DNA of 64,000 nucleotides from JAHIVN01 sp018816645 (GTDB lineage: Bacteria > Patescibacteriota > Dojkabacteria > JAHIVN01). Location of the stretch: positions 1-64,000 of the forward strand of contig JBDRHZ010000028.1 in the NCBI GenBank assembly GCA_043816305.1, read 5' to 3'. Shown here in pieces: positions 8,335-16,879 of the stretch; position 1 is the first letter of the stretch; every line of letters begins with the position of its first letter. The notes under the pieces were generated by a model. It did no database searches and was not told the origin of the DNA. It saw nothing but the letters and a program-made list of their open reading frames with translations. The translations under genes were made by a program, and so were the position numbers.

Positions 8335-9618
8335 TTAAATGGATTTGAGATATAAGACAAAGGCAAGTATCAAAATAAGCACAATAAGAAAAATTCTAGC
8401 AACTTTAGCTCCGTACTGTTTCGAGCCTGTCGAGAATGCAATAAAGCTTTTAGTCAGCTGATTAGAGGCTAAGGCAAGAAGAATTGCACATATTGCGTCA
8501 GTAGAACTTATGTCACCCATGACAGACAAACTGCTTACAGTCAGAATAACAGGGTCAATGTCAAAAAACCCTGTAATAATTGATGTTATAATTATGCCGG
8601 ACTTACCAAGTTTTAATGCAAATGAAAGTTTTGAAACAAAGGTAAGAAGCAGGTAAAGAAATCCCAGGATGAGCGCAGGTTTAAGCTTCAGAGGACTCTC
8701 GAGCTTGATCTTCGCGCCGGATCCAGTCTCATCACGGGAATAGATAAGGAAAAAGACTAGGCCTATCGTAACCAGCACAGCAATAGGGATAAGAATTATG
8801 TATAAGTCTTGATTTATGGTAACACTGATTACTCCAATCCGGATGAACGATACAATCGTCGCAAGAATTGTAGCAGTTATAAGCGGCCGCTGGTTTGCTA
8901 ATCTATTACCTACACTAGACTTACTATGAGCAGCCATGCTTTGGGTCACTGCAGTGCTCGACACAATTCCTCCGAGTGCCCCAATCATATTTGTTCCTTT
9001 TCTCGAACCCATGAATTTAACAAGGAAATAACCAACAAAACTTATAGCACCTACAAAAACTACCAAAAGCCAGGCTTCCCTGGGATAAATCAAGTTAAGT
9101 TCCTCAAAAGGTTCATGAAATACAGAAAGTGTTAGTTTCTCGGGAAGCAGTGGAAGAATGACAAAAGCGATTAAGGCAAATTTTAAAGTATCGTTCCATT
9201 CAACGACCTTTGCTCCTTCTATAAACTTATGGAGAACATTTTTGAATGATAGTAAAATCGTTATCAAAACAGCAAAGACAAGTGCATAATTTTTGTACTG
9301 GTCAAACATGACCAGAAACCCAAGGAAAAAAGTAACGAATGATGAAACCTCGGCTGTGATCCCCATATATCCTTTCATAGCAGAAACTATATATGACGAT
9401 ACAACTAAAACAACGACTGCTCCGAAAACTAAAGGTAAGATCAGAGTATATTGGAAATCCTTGAAAATGAAAGCACTTAGCGCACCAAGGAATGAAATCA
9501 ACGTAAAAGTTCGAACCCCTGCAAAACCTCCAGTTTTCTGATCTCTTTGCCTTTCAATGCCTACCAAAGCTCCCAGAGCCAGCGCAGTGACAAAATTCAG
9601 TAATACAGTAAACTCCAT
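8335..9618 (-). CDS. MgtC/SapB family membrane protein with DUF4010 domain
   Basis: A 427-residue integral membrane protein. Residues 1-140 match the MgtC/SapB domain: Ala-Leu-Gly-Ala-Leu-Val-Gly-Ile-Glu-Arg-Gln-Arg followed by Gly-Gly-Phe-Ala-Gly-Val-Arg-Thr-Phe. Residues about 180-395 match DUF4010 (Gly-Gly-Ile-Val-Ser-Ser-Thr-Ala-Val-Thr-Gln-Ser-Met). About twelve helices are expected. Family members are linked to magnesium homeostasis or turgor, but the biochemical activity is not established. It converges with the Fic-like gene, 19 bases apart. Confidence 0.88.
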   Translation of the reverse strand: MEFTVLLNFVTALALGALVGIERQRDQKTGGFAGVRTFTLISFLGALSAFIFKDFQYTLILPLVFGAVVVLVVSSYIVSAMKGYMGITAEVSSFVTFFLGFLVMFDQYKNYALVFAVLITILLSFKNVLHKFIEGAKVVEWNDTLKFALIAFVILPLLPEKLTLSVFHEPFEELNLIYPREAWLLVVFVGAISFVGYFLVKFMGSRKGTNMIGALGGIVSSTAVTQSMAAHSKSSVGNRLANQRPLITATILATIVSFIRIGVISVTINQDLYIILIPIAVLVTIGLVFFLIYSRDETGSGAKIKLESPLKLKPALILGFLYLLLTFVSKLSFALKLGKSGIIITSIITGFFDIDPVILTVSSLSVMGDISSTDAICAILLALASNQLTKSFIAFSTGSKQYGAKVARIFLIVLILILAFVLYLKSI

Positions 9619-9854
9619 GGGCAGTTAATTTTAAATCAGTAAATTTTAACTATATTTTAAATATTATCTGCAAAATTATCAAAGCTGTCAAATATGATCG
9701 GCTCCATGATTACTGTTAGGTTGATTTCTAACTTGATACAACACTTGCATTTGCCATACGAGAAACCTAACCTAACGCACCCAAAAGCGCTTTTCAGCTA
9801 GCTCGTGAACTCTATGCGAGTTTCCTTATTTTCCGGCATCTCGTTTAATTGTCA

Positions 9855-11801
9855 CTATTTTTTATCTTTTCCCTTATCTCCCTCATCAACTATCTCTCCT
9901 TCCTCAGCACCTTTCTCTTCAGCCTTTTCGTCTTCCTTCTTTTCATCCTTGCTATCATCCGGTTTGCCCTCTTTAGCATTATCTGCTTGTTGAGCCTGCT
10001 GATACGCTTGTGCCCCGATCTCCTGAATCTTCTGACTTACTTCTTCGGTTTTCTTCTTGACTTCTTCGATATCAAAGTCTTCTTTTGTGATCAATTCCTT
10101 TAACTCCTTATTCAACTTCTCAACTTCTTCTTTTTTCACTTTATCAAGTTTATCGCCAAGATCTTTCAAAGTTTTCTCCACTTGGAATGCAAGTGAATCC
10201 GCATTGTTTCGTACTTCAGCTCTCTCTTTCTTCTTTTTGTCTTCTCCTTCATGTTTCTTTGCTTCATCAACCATTTTCTCTATCTCATCATCTGAAAGCG
10301 CTGTTGAAGCTGTAATTGTTATTCCTTGCTCTTTTCCTGTAGCCTTATCTTTTGCTTTTACGTTTAGAATACCATTTGCATCCAGCTTAAATGTGACCTC
10401 AATTTGAGGAACACCTCTAGGAGCCGGCGGAATACCGTCAAGCAGAAATTTACCCAAAGTTTTGTTGCCGTCAACGATTGGACGTTCTCCCTGCATGATG
10501 TGTATCTCAACTCCGGGCTGATTATCTGCCGCTGTAGAATAAATTTGAGTCTTTTCAGTCGGGATAGTAGTATTTCTTGAAATCATAGGGGTAGCTACAC
10601 TTCCCATCGTTTCAATGCTCAGTGTCAATGGAGTTACATCAAGCAGAGTTATATCCTTTACATCACCTTGAAGAACACCTGCCTGAACAGCTGCCCCAAC
10701 ACCTACAACCTCATCAGGATTTACACCCTTATGAGGGTCTCTCTTGAAAAGTTCCTTTACTGTTTTTTGAACAAGCGGCATCCTGGTCATCCCTCCGACA
10801 AGAAGAACTTCATCTATATCTTCGACCTTTACATCGGCATCCTTTAGTGCTGCTTCACATGGTGCTATTGTCTTGTCTACTAGTTCTTTGACTAGCTTCT
10901 CAAGGTCAGACCGAGTCATCTTGAGATTGAGATGTTTGGGTCCGCTCTTATCAGCAGTAAGATAAGGAAGATTTATAGTTGTCTCCTCACTTGAAGACAA
11001 CTCAACTTTTGCCTTCTCAGAAGCCTCGATCACACGCTGAAGTGCAATCGGATCATCTTTGAAATCCATACCATAATCCTTCATAAACTTTTCTGCCAGC
11101 CAGTTGACTATCGCCTGATCAAAGTCATCACCGCCAAGGTGTGTATCTCCGTTTGTACTTTTTACTTCGAAAACTCCGTCTCCCACTTCAAGGATTGATA
11201 TATCAAAGGTTCCACCGCCCAGATCGTAAACAGCTATCTGCTTATCCTCTTTTTTTTCGAGACCGTAAGCAAGTGCAGCAGCAGTTGGCTCGTTTACTAT
11301 CCGGCTAACATTGAATCCAGCAATTTTACCGGCATTTTTTGTTGCCTGTCTTTGTGAATCGTCGAAGTAAGCAGGAACTGTTATCACAGCTTCTGTTACT
11401 TTCTCTCCTAGATATTCTTCTGCATCGGATTTCAACTTTGCCAAGACTTTTGCAGATATGACTTCAGAGGGTACCCACTTATCGCCAAATTTGATCTCAA
11501 CACCGTCTTTGGCAGATTTTTGAATCTTAAATGGCAGAATATTTACATCCTTCTGAACTTCAGGATCCTCCCATCTTCTACCAATAAGACGTTTTACTGA
11601 GTAGACTGTATTCTCCGGATTGGTTACCATCTGATTTTTTGCCGGAATACCAACGATCTCTTCCCCATTTGCGTCAATTGCTACAACAGAGGGAGTAAGT
11701 CGAGCACCTTGTACGCTCGGGATAACATTGGGTTTACCGCCTTCCATTACCGCCATACAAGAGTTCGTGGTGCCTAAGTCTATTCCTAATATTTTTGACA
11801 T
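9855..11801 (-). CDS. dnaK: Chaperone DnaK (Hsp70)
   Basis: A full-length 648-residue Hsp70. The nucleotide-binding domain has GIDLGTTNS at residues 5-13, AYFDDSQRQAT at about 149-159, and AVYDLGGGTFD; the substrate-binding domain follows from about 385 with LLDVTPLTLSIET and an acidic, Lys-rich tail (Glu-Glu-Gly-Glu-Ile-Val-Asp) in place of the usual EEVD-like end. It folds and holds client proteins in the cytoplasm, with GrpE as exchange factor. It is the last gene of the hrcA-grpE-2TM-dnaK operon, so it should be under HrcA/CIRCE control. No dnaJ is adjacent. Confidence 0.98.
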   Translation of the reverse strand: MSKILGIDLGTTNSCMAVMEGGKPNVIPSVQGARLTPSVVAIDANGEEIVGIPAKNQMVTNPENTVYSVKRLIGRRWEDPEVQKDVNILPFKIQKSAKDGVEIKFGDKWVPSEVISAKVLAKLKSDAEEYLGEKVTEAVITVPAYFDDSQRQATKNAGKIAGFNVSRIVNEPTAAALAYGLEKKEDKQIAVYDLGGGTFDISILEVGDGVFEVKSTNGDTHLGGDDFDQAIVNWLAEKFMKDYGMDFKDDPIALQRVIEASEKAKVELSSSEETTINLPYLTADKSGPKHLNLKMTRSDLEKLVKELVDKTIAPCEAALKDADVKVEDIDEVLLVGGMTRMPLVQKTVKELFKRDPHKGVNPDEVVGVGAAVQAGVLQGDVKDITLLDVTPLTLSIETMGSVATPMISRNTTIPTEKTQIYSTAADNQPGVEIHIMQGERPIVDGNKTLGKFLLDGIPPAPRGVPQIEVTFKLDANGILNVKAKDKATGKEQGITITASTALSDDEIEKMVDEAKKHEGEDKKKKERAEVRNNADSLAFQVEKTLKDLGDKLDKVKKEEVEKLNKELKELITKEDFDIEEVKKKTEEVSQKIQEIGAQAYQQAQQADNAKEGKPDDSKDEKKEDEKAEEKGAEEGEIVDEGDKGKDKK

Positions 11802-11901
11802 GTTATTAGTTATTAATAAATAATTTTAAGAATTATATCTCACCAAGGCAGATTCCAAAATGATATCAGGCCTAGAAGCCAGAAAGTTCTGCAAGGGCGG
11901 A

Positions 11902-12183
11902 TTAGTTTTTCTCTTTTAACTTTTTTATTTCACTGTTTACAAGTCTTCTTCTCCAACCTTCAAAAAAATCGCTGAATACAACCGATAATGAATGTCCAAA
12001 TAAAACTACTCCCCAGGCAAACAAGGGGATATATGCCCAGTCGCCTTCTTTTGTTACAAGATAGTCAAAACCCAACAGTAAGCCGTTCACAACTGAGAAA
12101 ACAAAGAAGTGTTTCAGAAGATTAAACCTTCTTGAAACATTTACCGAAGCTTCTTTTTCTATAGTGTTTTTTTGTGTATCCAT
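11902..12183 (-). CDS. Small two-helix membrane protein (2TM domain)
   Basis: A 93-residue protein with a basic N-terminus (about residues 1-25), two hydrophobic helices at about 26-46 and 51-71, and a basic tail of Lys and Arg. Length, the Phe-x-Val-Val-Asn-Gly between the helices and the Trp-x-Pro layout fit the 2TM domain (PF13239). It lies 9 bases after grpE and 100 bases before dnaK in the same direction, so it is a member of the heat-shock operon. Its presence there is unusual, and its role is unknown; it might link chaperone induction to the membrane (speculation). Confidence 0.7.
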   Translation of the reverse strand: MDTQKNTIEKEASVNVSRRFNLLKHFFVFSVVNGLLLGFDYLVTKEGDWAYIPLFAWGVVLFGHSLSVVFSDFFEGWRRRLVNSEIKKLKEKN

Positions 12184-12192
12184 ATATTTTTT

Positions 12193-13185
12193 TTAATTTT
12201 TCTTAGATACTATTACACGTACCGGCCTTACAATCTGTCCATTGTCCTTCATCCTGTATCCCTTTTGAACAACTTCACGAACAGAGTTATTTTCTTCATC
12301 ATTATCTACCGCAACTACACCAACTGCTTCGCAGGCATTTGGATCGAAAATACTGCCAAGCTTACATCCGATCTCCTCCAAGCCGTTCCCATCTATTATC
12401 TTTTGCAGCTTCTCACGTACCATTCTCAACCCGACCTGCTCATTCTCATCTACTTTTAAATTCTTCAAAGCTCGATCAAAATCGTCAATGCAGTCAAGAA
12501 TCTCTCCCAATATAGAAGCATTTGCTATCCCCATAAACCTGCCTCTTTCGTTTTCGGTTCGCTTTTGAAGGTTCTGGTAGTCCGCAAGGGCTCTCAACCT
12601 TTTCTCCTTTTCCTGCTCAAGCAATGAGTGCAGTTCATCTGTTTCAGATAGTTTTCTCTTTCCAGCTGGTTTTTCTTCAGCGATACGTTCATCCAAAGTA
12701 TCATCATCTCTTTCAACTCCTATTCTATTATTTCTAATTTCGATCTCTATCTTGCCTTCTTGGAACTTTATCAGTCTATCCTGACCAATCTGTTTTGCCT
12801 CACTAATTTTTATGTTATTTTCTTTAAGCTTATGTATAAAAGAATCAAAATTTACTCTAACTACAAAGGCTATGTGATCAAATCCAGTCACCTTTACTGT
12901 ACGTTTCGGCTTTGGCTCACTTACCTCGATCTTATCTATCGAAACACCCTGTACCTCGAAAGGCTTCAGCAGCTTCGCTACTGTAATTCTTCTGCCAGCA
13001 TGAGGCAGTTCGTTGAGCGGAATAATGTCCTCGTCCAGATTCTTGAGAAGCTGTTCATACTCCTCGGTTGATTTGGCCTGAATGCAGATATGATCGAAGT
13101 CTATCTCACTTAGTCCGATAGACTTCTTTACAGCGTTCACAGCTTTATCCGCAAAACTCTTAAGTCCCTTTTGTGTGTTAAGCAT
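12193..13185 (-). CDS. grpE: GrpE with N-terminal YecM/VOC-like domain
   Basis: A 330-residue protein, much longer than the usual 170-200 for GrpE. Residues about 183-328 are GrpE: a long coiled coil (Leu-Arg-Ala-Leu-Ala-Asp-Tyr-Gln-Asn-Leu-Gln-Lys-Arg) then the beta domain ending Gly-Gln-Ile-Val-Arg-Pro-Val-Arg-Val. GrpE drives ADP release from DnaK. Residues about 28-155 resemble the YecM family of the vicinal-oxygen-chelate fold: FDHICIQ at 30-36, SIDKIEVSEPKPKR at 82-95 and FDHIAFVV at 102-109. No ATG lies between the two domains near the GrpE start, so a separate GrpE would need a TTG start near residue 180. The gene sits 28 bases after hrcA in the CIRCE operon. The added domain has no known partner. 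Confidence 0.88.
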   Translation of the reverse strand: MLNTQKGLKSFADKAVNAVKKSIGLSEIDFDHICIQAKSTEEYEQLLKNLDEDIIPLNELPHAGRRITVAKLLKPFEVQGVSIDKIEVSEPKPKRTVKVTGFDHIAFVVRVNFDSFIHKLKENNIKISEAKQIGQDRLIKFQEGKIEIEIRNNRIGVERDDDTLDERIAEEKPAGKRKLSETDELHSLLEQEKEKRLRALADYQNLQKRTENERGRFMGIANASILGEILDCIDDFDRALKNLKVDENEQVGLRMVREKLQKIIDGNGLEEIGCKLGSIFDPNACEAVGVVAVDNDEENNSVREVVQKGYRMKDNGQIVRPVRVIVSKKN

Positions 13186-13213
13186 CGTTTAATATACACT
13201 TAATTAAATTTAG

Positions 13214-13942
13214 TTAATCCCAGCCGGCAATTGAGTTCTCAATAAATTCTGAAATAGTCCTAACAGCAGGTATAATTCTTTCATATCTCATCCTCTTTGG
13301 ACCAATGACTCCAATGTATCCTTTAGCCCCTCTATAATAGTTGAATGGAGAAAAGACTATACTGCAGTCGCTCAGAGAATCAAGGCCAATTTCATCTCCG
13401 ATAAGTGTTTTCAAACGAGAATCATTTCTATACAGAGAGAACAGCTTCCCAAGCAGAGTTTCGCTTTCAATGACATTTAGGGTATCCTGCAAAAGATCCA
13501 AGTCAGAAAATTCCGGATTTCGCAATAAATAGCCAACCCCGGAAACAAACACCATATCATCAACAAGAGAAACTGATACCTGCCCAGCTATTTCAGACAA
13601 AGCCTTGACAGCCTCTCTTATAAATAAAGCTCGATTAAATCTACTCTGAAAGAGTCTTTCCTTTAACCTTGTCTGTTCTAGAGAATCCGGCTCCTCCTCC
13701 TTGAGCATTTCATCAATAAAATATCTGATTCCTATCCCCGTAGGAATCCTCCCGGAGGAGGAATGTTCCTTGAGAAGGAAGCCCTGCTTTACAAGTGTCG
13801 CCATCTCTGATCGAAGCGTAGCCGGACTCACACCGATATCATATTTATCAGCAAGGGTGAGAGACCCGACTGCTTCAGCCGTATCCATAAATTCACTCAT
13901 GATTGCTTGTAAAATCCTCCGCTGTCTATTGGTTATGGGCAT
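13214..13942 (-). CDS. hrcA: Heat-inducible transcription repressor HrcA
   Basis: The N-terminal winged helix is clear: Asn-Arg-Gln-Arg-Arg-Ile-Leu-Gln-Ala-Ile, then Val-Ser-Pro-Ala-Thr-Leu-Arg-Ser-Glu-Met, then Ser-Ser-Gly-Arg-Ile-Pro-Thr. The C-terminal half keeps Ile-Gly-Val-Ile-Gly-Pro-Lys-Arg-Met-Arg-Tyr near the end. I chose ATG at 13942 (MPITNRQRR) over an upstream start at 13969 because it matches the family start. At 242 residues it is shorter than the typical 340, having lost most of the central insertion. It represses its own operon (hrcA-grpE-2TM-dnaK) at the CIRCE site at 13976-14002; GroEL normally assists it, but no groEL is in the window. Confidence 0.95.
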   Translation of the reverse strand: MPITNRQRRILQAIMSEFMDTAEAVGSLTLADKYDIGVSPATLRSEMATLVKQGFLLKEHSSSGRIPTGIGIRYFIDEMLKEEEPDSLEQTRLKERLFQSRFNRALFIREAVKALSEIAGQVSVSLVDDMVFVSGVGYLLRNPEFSDLDLLQDTLNVIESETLLGKLFSLYRNDSRLKTLIGDEIGLDSLSDCSIVFSPFNYYRGAKGYIGVIGPKRMRYERIIPAVRTISEFIENSIAGWD

Positions 13943-13975
13943 TTTATTAGAAAAAAATATTAGAAACAAAAAAAA

Positions 13976-14002
13976 CTAGCACTTGCGATCTATAAGTGCT
14001 AG
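13976..14002 (-). promoter_or_regulatory. CIRCE operator
   Basis: CTAGCACTT, nine bases, AAGTGCTAG is a perfect 9-bp inverted repeat. It differs from the classical TTAGCACTC-N9-GAGTGCTAA only at the outer and last arm positions. It lies 34 bases upstream of hrcA and overlaps the -10 of the operon promoter, as expected for HrcA repression. Confidence 0.95.
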
Positions 14003-14029
14003 TTTATCAGTATCAAAAACCGATGTCAA
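14001..14029 (-). promoter_or_regulatory. Sigma-70-type promoter of the heat-shock operon
   Basis: On the minus strand TTGACA (14029-14024) is followed by a 17-base spacer and TAAACT (14006-14001). The -10 overlaps the CIRCE 5' arm by two bases. The spacing and consensus are good, and it lies just past the stop of the gene at 14039. Confidence 0.8.
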
Positions 14030-14038
14030 TAGTTTTCT

Positions 14039-15952
14039 TTATTTATCTGTTGGAGGCGGTGGATTATAGATAATCTTTATTTTATCTCTATCATCATCTT
14101 TTTGATCCCCAGTTGTGATAAGTACATAGTTATCGGTTGTCAGGTTCCCCTTGTAGATAACCTTAAACTTTGGTACTAAAAGATATCTTTCCCCTACGTT
14201 TAGATTCCCAAGGTGATCTGACAAATCATCAACCACTATGTCTCCGTTCTTTGGATCAATATAAGCAGCACTATTGATAGCATTTGTCCCTTTTTGAACA
14301 GTAACCCAATTACCGCTTGAATCTTTTTCCTGCCTTACAGCCTTAGAGAATTCAAGATATTCCAGATGGCCGGAATTGTAACTGTCTACAAACTTTATTG
14401 GGAAAACCTGGCCTAATACAGTTTCCCCTGTATTTGTGACAGTAATATTGAATTTCACTTCTTCGCCCCATACGTAGGTATCCGGTTTTCCGCCAGCTTC
14501 TTTTTGATCAATTTTCTTTACTTCAAAATCAGATTCAGTTGGTATTACCTCGACATAAGCATAGGCAAAGTCATTACATTCGGGCTCCGGGTAGAATGTA
14601 CTTCCATCACCAACATAAGTTTTAACTGTAAGCAGGTAGGAACCAACGAGCATAGCATCCACAAGTGTACCGTTACATCCCTCTTCACTGCCTTTACAAT
14701 CAACAACACTACTGCCGGCAGGATCAGTCAGAATTAAATTTGTATCTGTTGCAAAATTTCCGCTGTCATTATGAAAACTACCTATTCTAAATTTATCCCC
14801 TTCATCCAAAGTTATACTTGCTGCCCATGCCCCGCTTGTTCCTTTACCTACTCTCGCTTGAGTACTGTCGTAAGGACACTTATCTTGAGGTATGATTATT
14901 ACTGTTACTGTAGCCGTATCATTACATCCGCTTTCAGGATAGAAACCCTCCTCGGCATTATAAGTTCGGACAGTTAATGTATATGTACCTACTTTTGCAT
15001 TATCCAACTTCCAGCCATGGCAGCCTTGATTATTTGTATCGCAATTATATGAGTAATTATCAGGACCAGTCAGATCCAGCCGAGTATCAGTAGCTACTTC
15101 CAGTAAACCCCCGACATCATGAAAGCTTCCAATCTCAAAGTCATCCCCTTCATAAAGCTGCATACTGTCCTCCCAATTACCTCCAACTCTTCTAACATTA
15201 GCTTTTGTTTCTGGATATGGACACTTATCTTCTGGTGGTTTTCCCCCGCAGACTTCTTCATTATCAAAATTATCAAATAGATTTCCTTTCCAAACTACAA
15301 AATCCGCATAAGGAAGATCCAAGTTTTCACAAACGACATCTATCTGAATGGCTAAACAGTTATTCGGGATTTTATCAGCCCGTGAGTTCTTGACTGCTGT
15401 AGTAAAAAACGCATCATAAGCCGCAGAATCAAATGTGGCGTACCCGCCTTCGAAATATGTATCACCTTTTCCACCTGCTAAATTACTGTTACATATCATG
15501 TGCCCATCAACATACTCTACTTGATCAGGATCACAAGTAATTATCTGGACATAGCAATCTCCTTTTATAAACCAATTTGGATCACTTGGAGGTGGCTGAA
15601 GCTTACAGTCTTCTTTTCTCCCCCAGTTGATACCAAGACAACCATTGGACCCACATTCATTCATACTACATGCAAACTTATCATATGCTGGATCAAGAGT
15701 AAGTTGAATATCCCCTTTCCCGCAGCCATCCCACCAAGAAGAACCTGGGACAATGTCGCTTTGATCTTTTCCGCAGGCATTAACAACCTGACCGGGGCCA
15801 TAGGGCGCCGAAGCATCCACCTTTCCTACCAGTGATCTCATATAAGGGCTGTTTACGAGAACAATAACTATAAACCCCATCCCAAGGATAAATACTGAAT
15901 ATACATTCAGAAATTTCTGCATAAAAACAGGTAACTTAACTCCAGTATTCAT
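14039..15952 (-). CDS. Secreted cysteine-rich surface protein with duplicated domain
   Basis: A 637-residue protein with an N-terminal hydrophobic segment (about residues 14-36) that acts as signal or anchor. Residues about 50-240 are Cys-rich and unrecognised. Two copies of a domain of about 105 residues follow (about 245-350 and 352-460), each starting Asp-Lys-Cys-Pro-Tyr and containing Gly-Ser-Phe-His-Asn/Asp and Leu-Thr-Val-Arg/Lys-Thr-Tyr with paired Cys. Residues about 470-620 look like a DUF11/isopeptide-type beta-sandwich (VKFNITVTNTGETVLGQV). The C-terminus Pro-Pro-Pro-Pro-Thr-Asp-Lys has no LPxTG, so it is probably held by the N-terminal helix. Binding target unknown. Confidence 0.75.
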   Translation of the reverse strand: MNTGVKLPVFMQKFLNVYSVFILGMGFIVIVLVNSPYMRSLVGKVDASAPYGPGQVVNACGKDQSDIVPGSSWWDGCGKGDIQLTLDPAYDKFACSMNECGSNGCLGINWGRKEDCKLQPPPSDPNWFIKGDCYVQIITCDPDQVEYVDGHMICNSNLAGGKGDTYFEGGYATFDSAAYDAFFTTAVKNSRADKIPNNCLAIQIDVVCENLDLPYADFVVWKGNLFDNFDNEEVCGGKPPEDKCPYPETKANVRRVGGNWEDSMQLYEGDDFEIGSFHDVGGLLEVATDTRLDLTGPDNYSYNCDTNNQGCHGWKLDNAKVGTYTLTVRTYNAEEGFYPESGCNDTATVTVIIIPQDKCPYDSTQARVGKGTSGAWAASITLDEGDKFRIGSFHNDSGNFATDTNLILTDPAGSSVVDCKGSEEGCNGTLVDAMLVGSYLLTVKTYVGDGSTFYPEPECNDFAYAYVEVIPTESDFEVKKIDQKEAGGKPDTYVWGEEVKFNITVTNTGETVLGQVFPIKFVDSYNSGHLEYLEFSKAVRQEKDSSGNWVTVQKGTNAINSAAYIDPKNGDIVVDDLSDHLGNLNVGERYLLVPKFKVIYKGNLTTDNYVLITTGDQKDDDRDKIKIIYNPPPPTDK

Positions 15953-16025
15953 TGATAAAAGAAATGAATTTAAGTAATAACATTATACCAAATGATTAGG
16001 TTCATTTCAAACTATGGGGCAATTC

Positions 16026-16034
16026 TGATATAAT
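16026..16034 (+). promoter_or_regulatory. Extended -10 upstream of sortase
   Basis: TGATATAAT, an extended -10 (TGnTATAAT), lies 75 bases before the sortase start. No strong -35 is seen, which is usual for extended -10 promoters. Confidence 0.5.
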
Positions 16035-16108
16035 TCTACATATTGTAAATATAATGTCAAGTAAGCGGATTCTTGTAAATTTATCGTAAATAATGTAATA
16101 ATTTAAAA

Positions 16109-16777
16109 ATGAATGAGAACTTCAATCCAATAAAACTTCTTTTTGCAACAATCGGATGTCTGCTAGTATTCTCAATTCCTGTTATCGGTATCCTAGCTAT
16201 ATGGGGCTTTGAACCTAATGAAATAAAAGAGCAGATCACGAACTTCTTTCCTAAATCAGACGAGAAAGACGATAATTACAACTTCGAAATCCCTGCTGGC
16301 GAAGATGAATTACTGACCTCTACTATTATAAACGAAGGAAAGAAAGCAAAAGTTACACAAAAGGAAAACCCAGCGTCCTGGCTATCGATCCCTTCGGCAG
16401 ACATAGAGGGAGAGATCGTATACGGTACAGATGGAGAATCTTTGCTACGGCAGGGTTTCTGGAATCATCCCATATCAATAGAGCCGGGTGAAATAGGGAT
16501 CAGCGCTATCTTCGGTCATAGGAGATATCACCTCCCCCCGAATAAAAATACGTTTTACAATTTGGATATGGTGAAAGTTGATGACCGCTTAGAAGTTAAA
16601 TTAAAAGATGGAACGTGGCTTGAATACAAAGTTGTAAATGTAGATGTTGTAGATCCGGATAAAGTTGACAGCATCATTACAGAGAAATCAGAAAGTTCAA
16701 TTATCAAGCTGATTACTTGTACACCCTTGGGAACTGACGAGAAACGCCTCATCGTAACAGCAGAGAGAGTAATGTAG
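16109..16777 (+). CDS. Sortase (cysteine transpeptidase)
   Basis: A 222-residue enzyme with one N-terminal membrane helix (about residues 9-33), a linker, and a sortase domain from about residue 88. The catalytic triad is visible: His137 in FGHRRYH, Cys204 in LITCTP, and Arg213 in EKRLIVTAER. It cleaves the LPxTG-like signal and joins the protein to the peptidoglycan or another acceptor. Class cannot be fixed; length and Trp-Leu-Ser-Ile-Pro-Ser-Ala-Asp-Ile near the domain start suggest class D or E. Candidate substrates in the window end at 234, 1792 and 43060. It stands alone, divergent from the surface protein at 14039. Confidence 0.93.
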   Translation: MNENFNPIKLLFATIGCLLVFSIPVIGILAIWGFEPNEIKEQITNFFPKSDEKDDNYNFEIPAGEDELLTSTIINEGKKAKVTQKENPASWLSIPSADIEGEIVYGTDGESLLRQGFWNHPISIEPGEIGISAIFGHRRYHLPPNKNTFYNLDMVKVDDRLEVKLKDGTWLEYKVVNVDVVDPDKVDSIITEKSESSIIKLITCTPLGTDEKRLIVTAERVM

Positions 16778-16879
16778 TCTGGTAAGTGGTAGATCTCCTT
16801 GAAAGGGAAGACTAGATGGTTGAATAGCTAGATAGTAACTTGATTGTCTGATTATCTATTTAACTAATTCTCTAATCAA

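Noticed and set aside
10057..10407. Open frame of 116 codons on the plus strand within dnaK
   Set aside because: It is the antisense shadow of dnaK, Ser/Phe-rich, without promoter or ribosome site.
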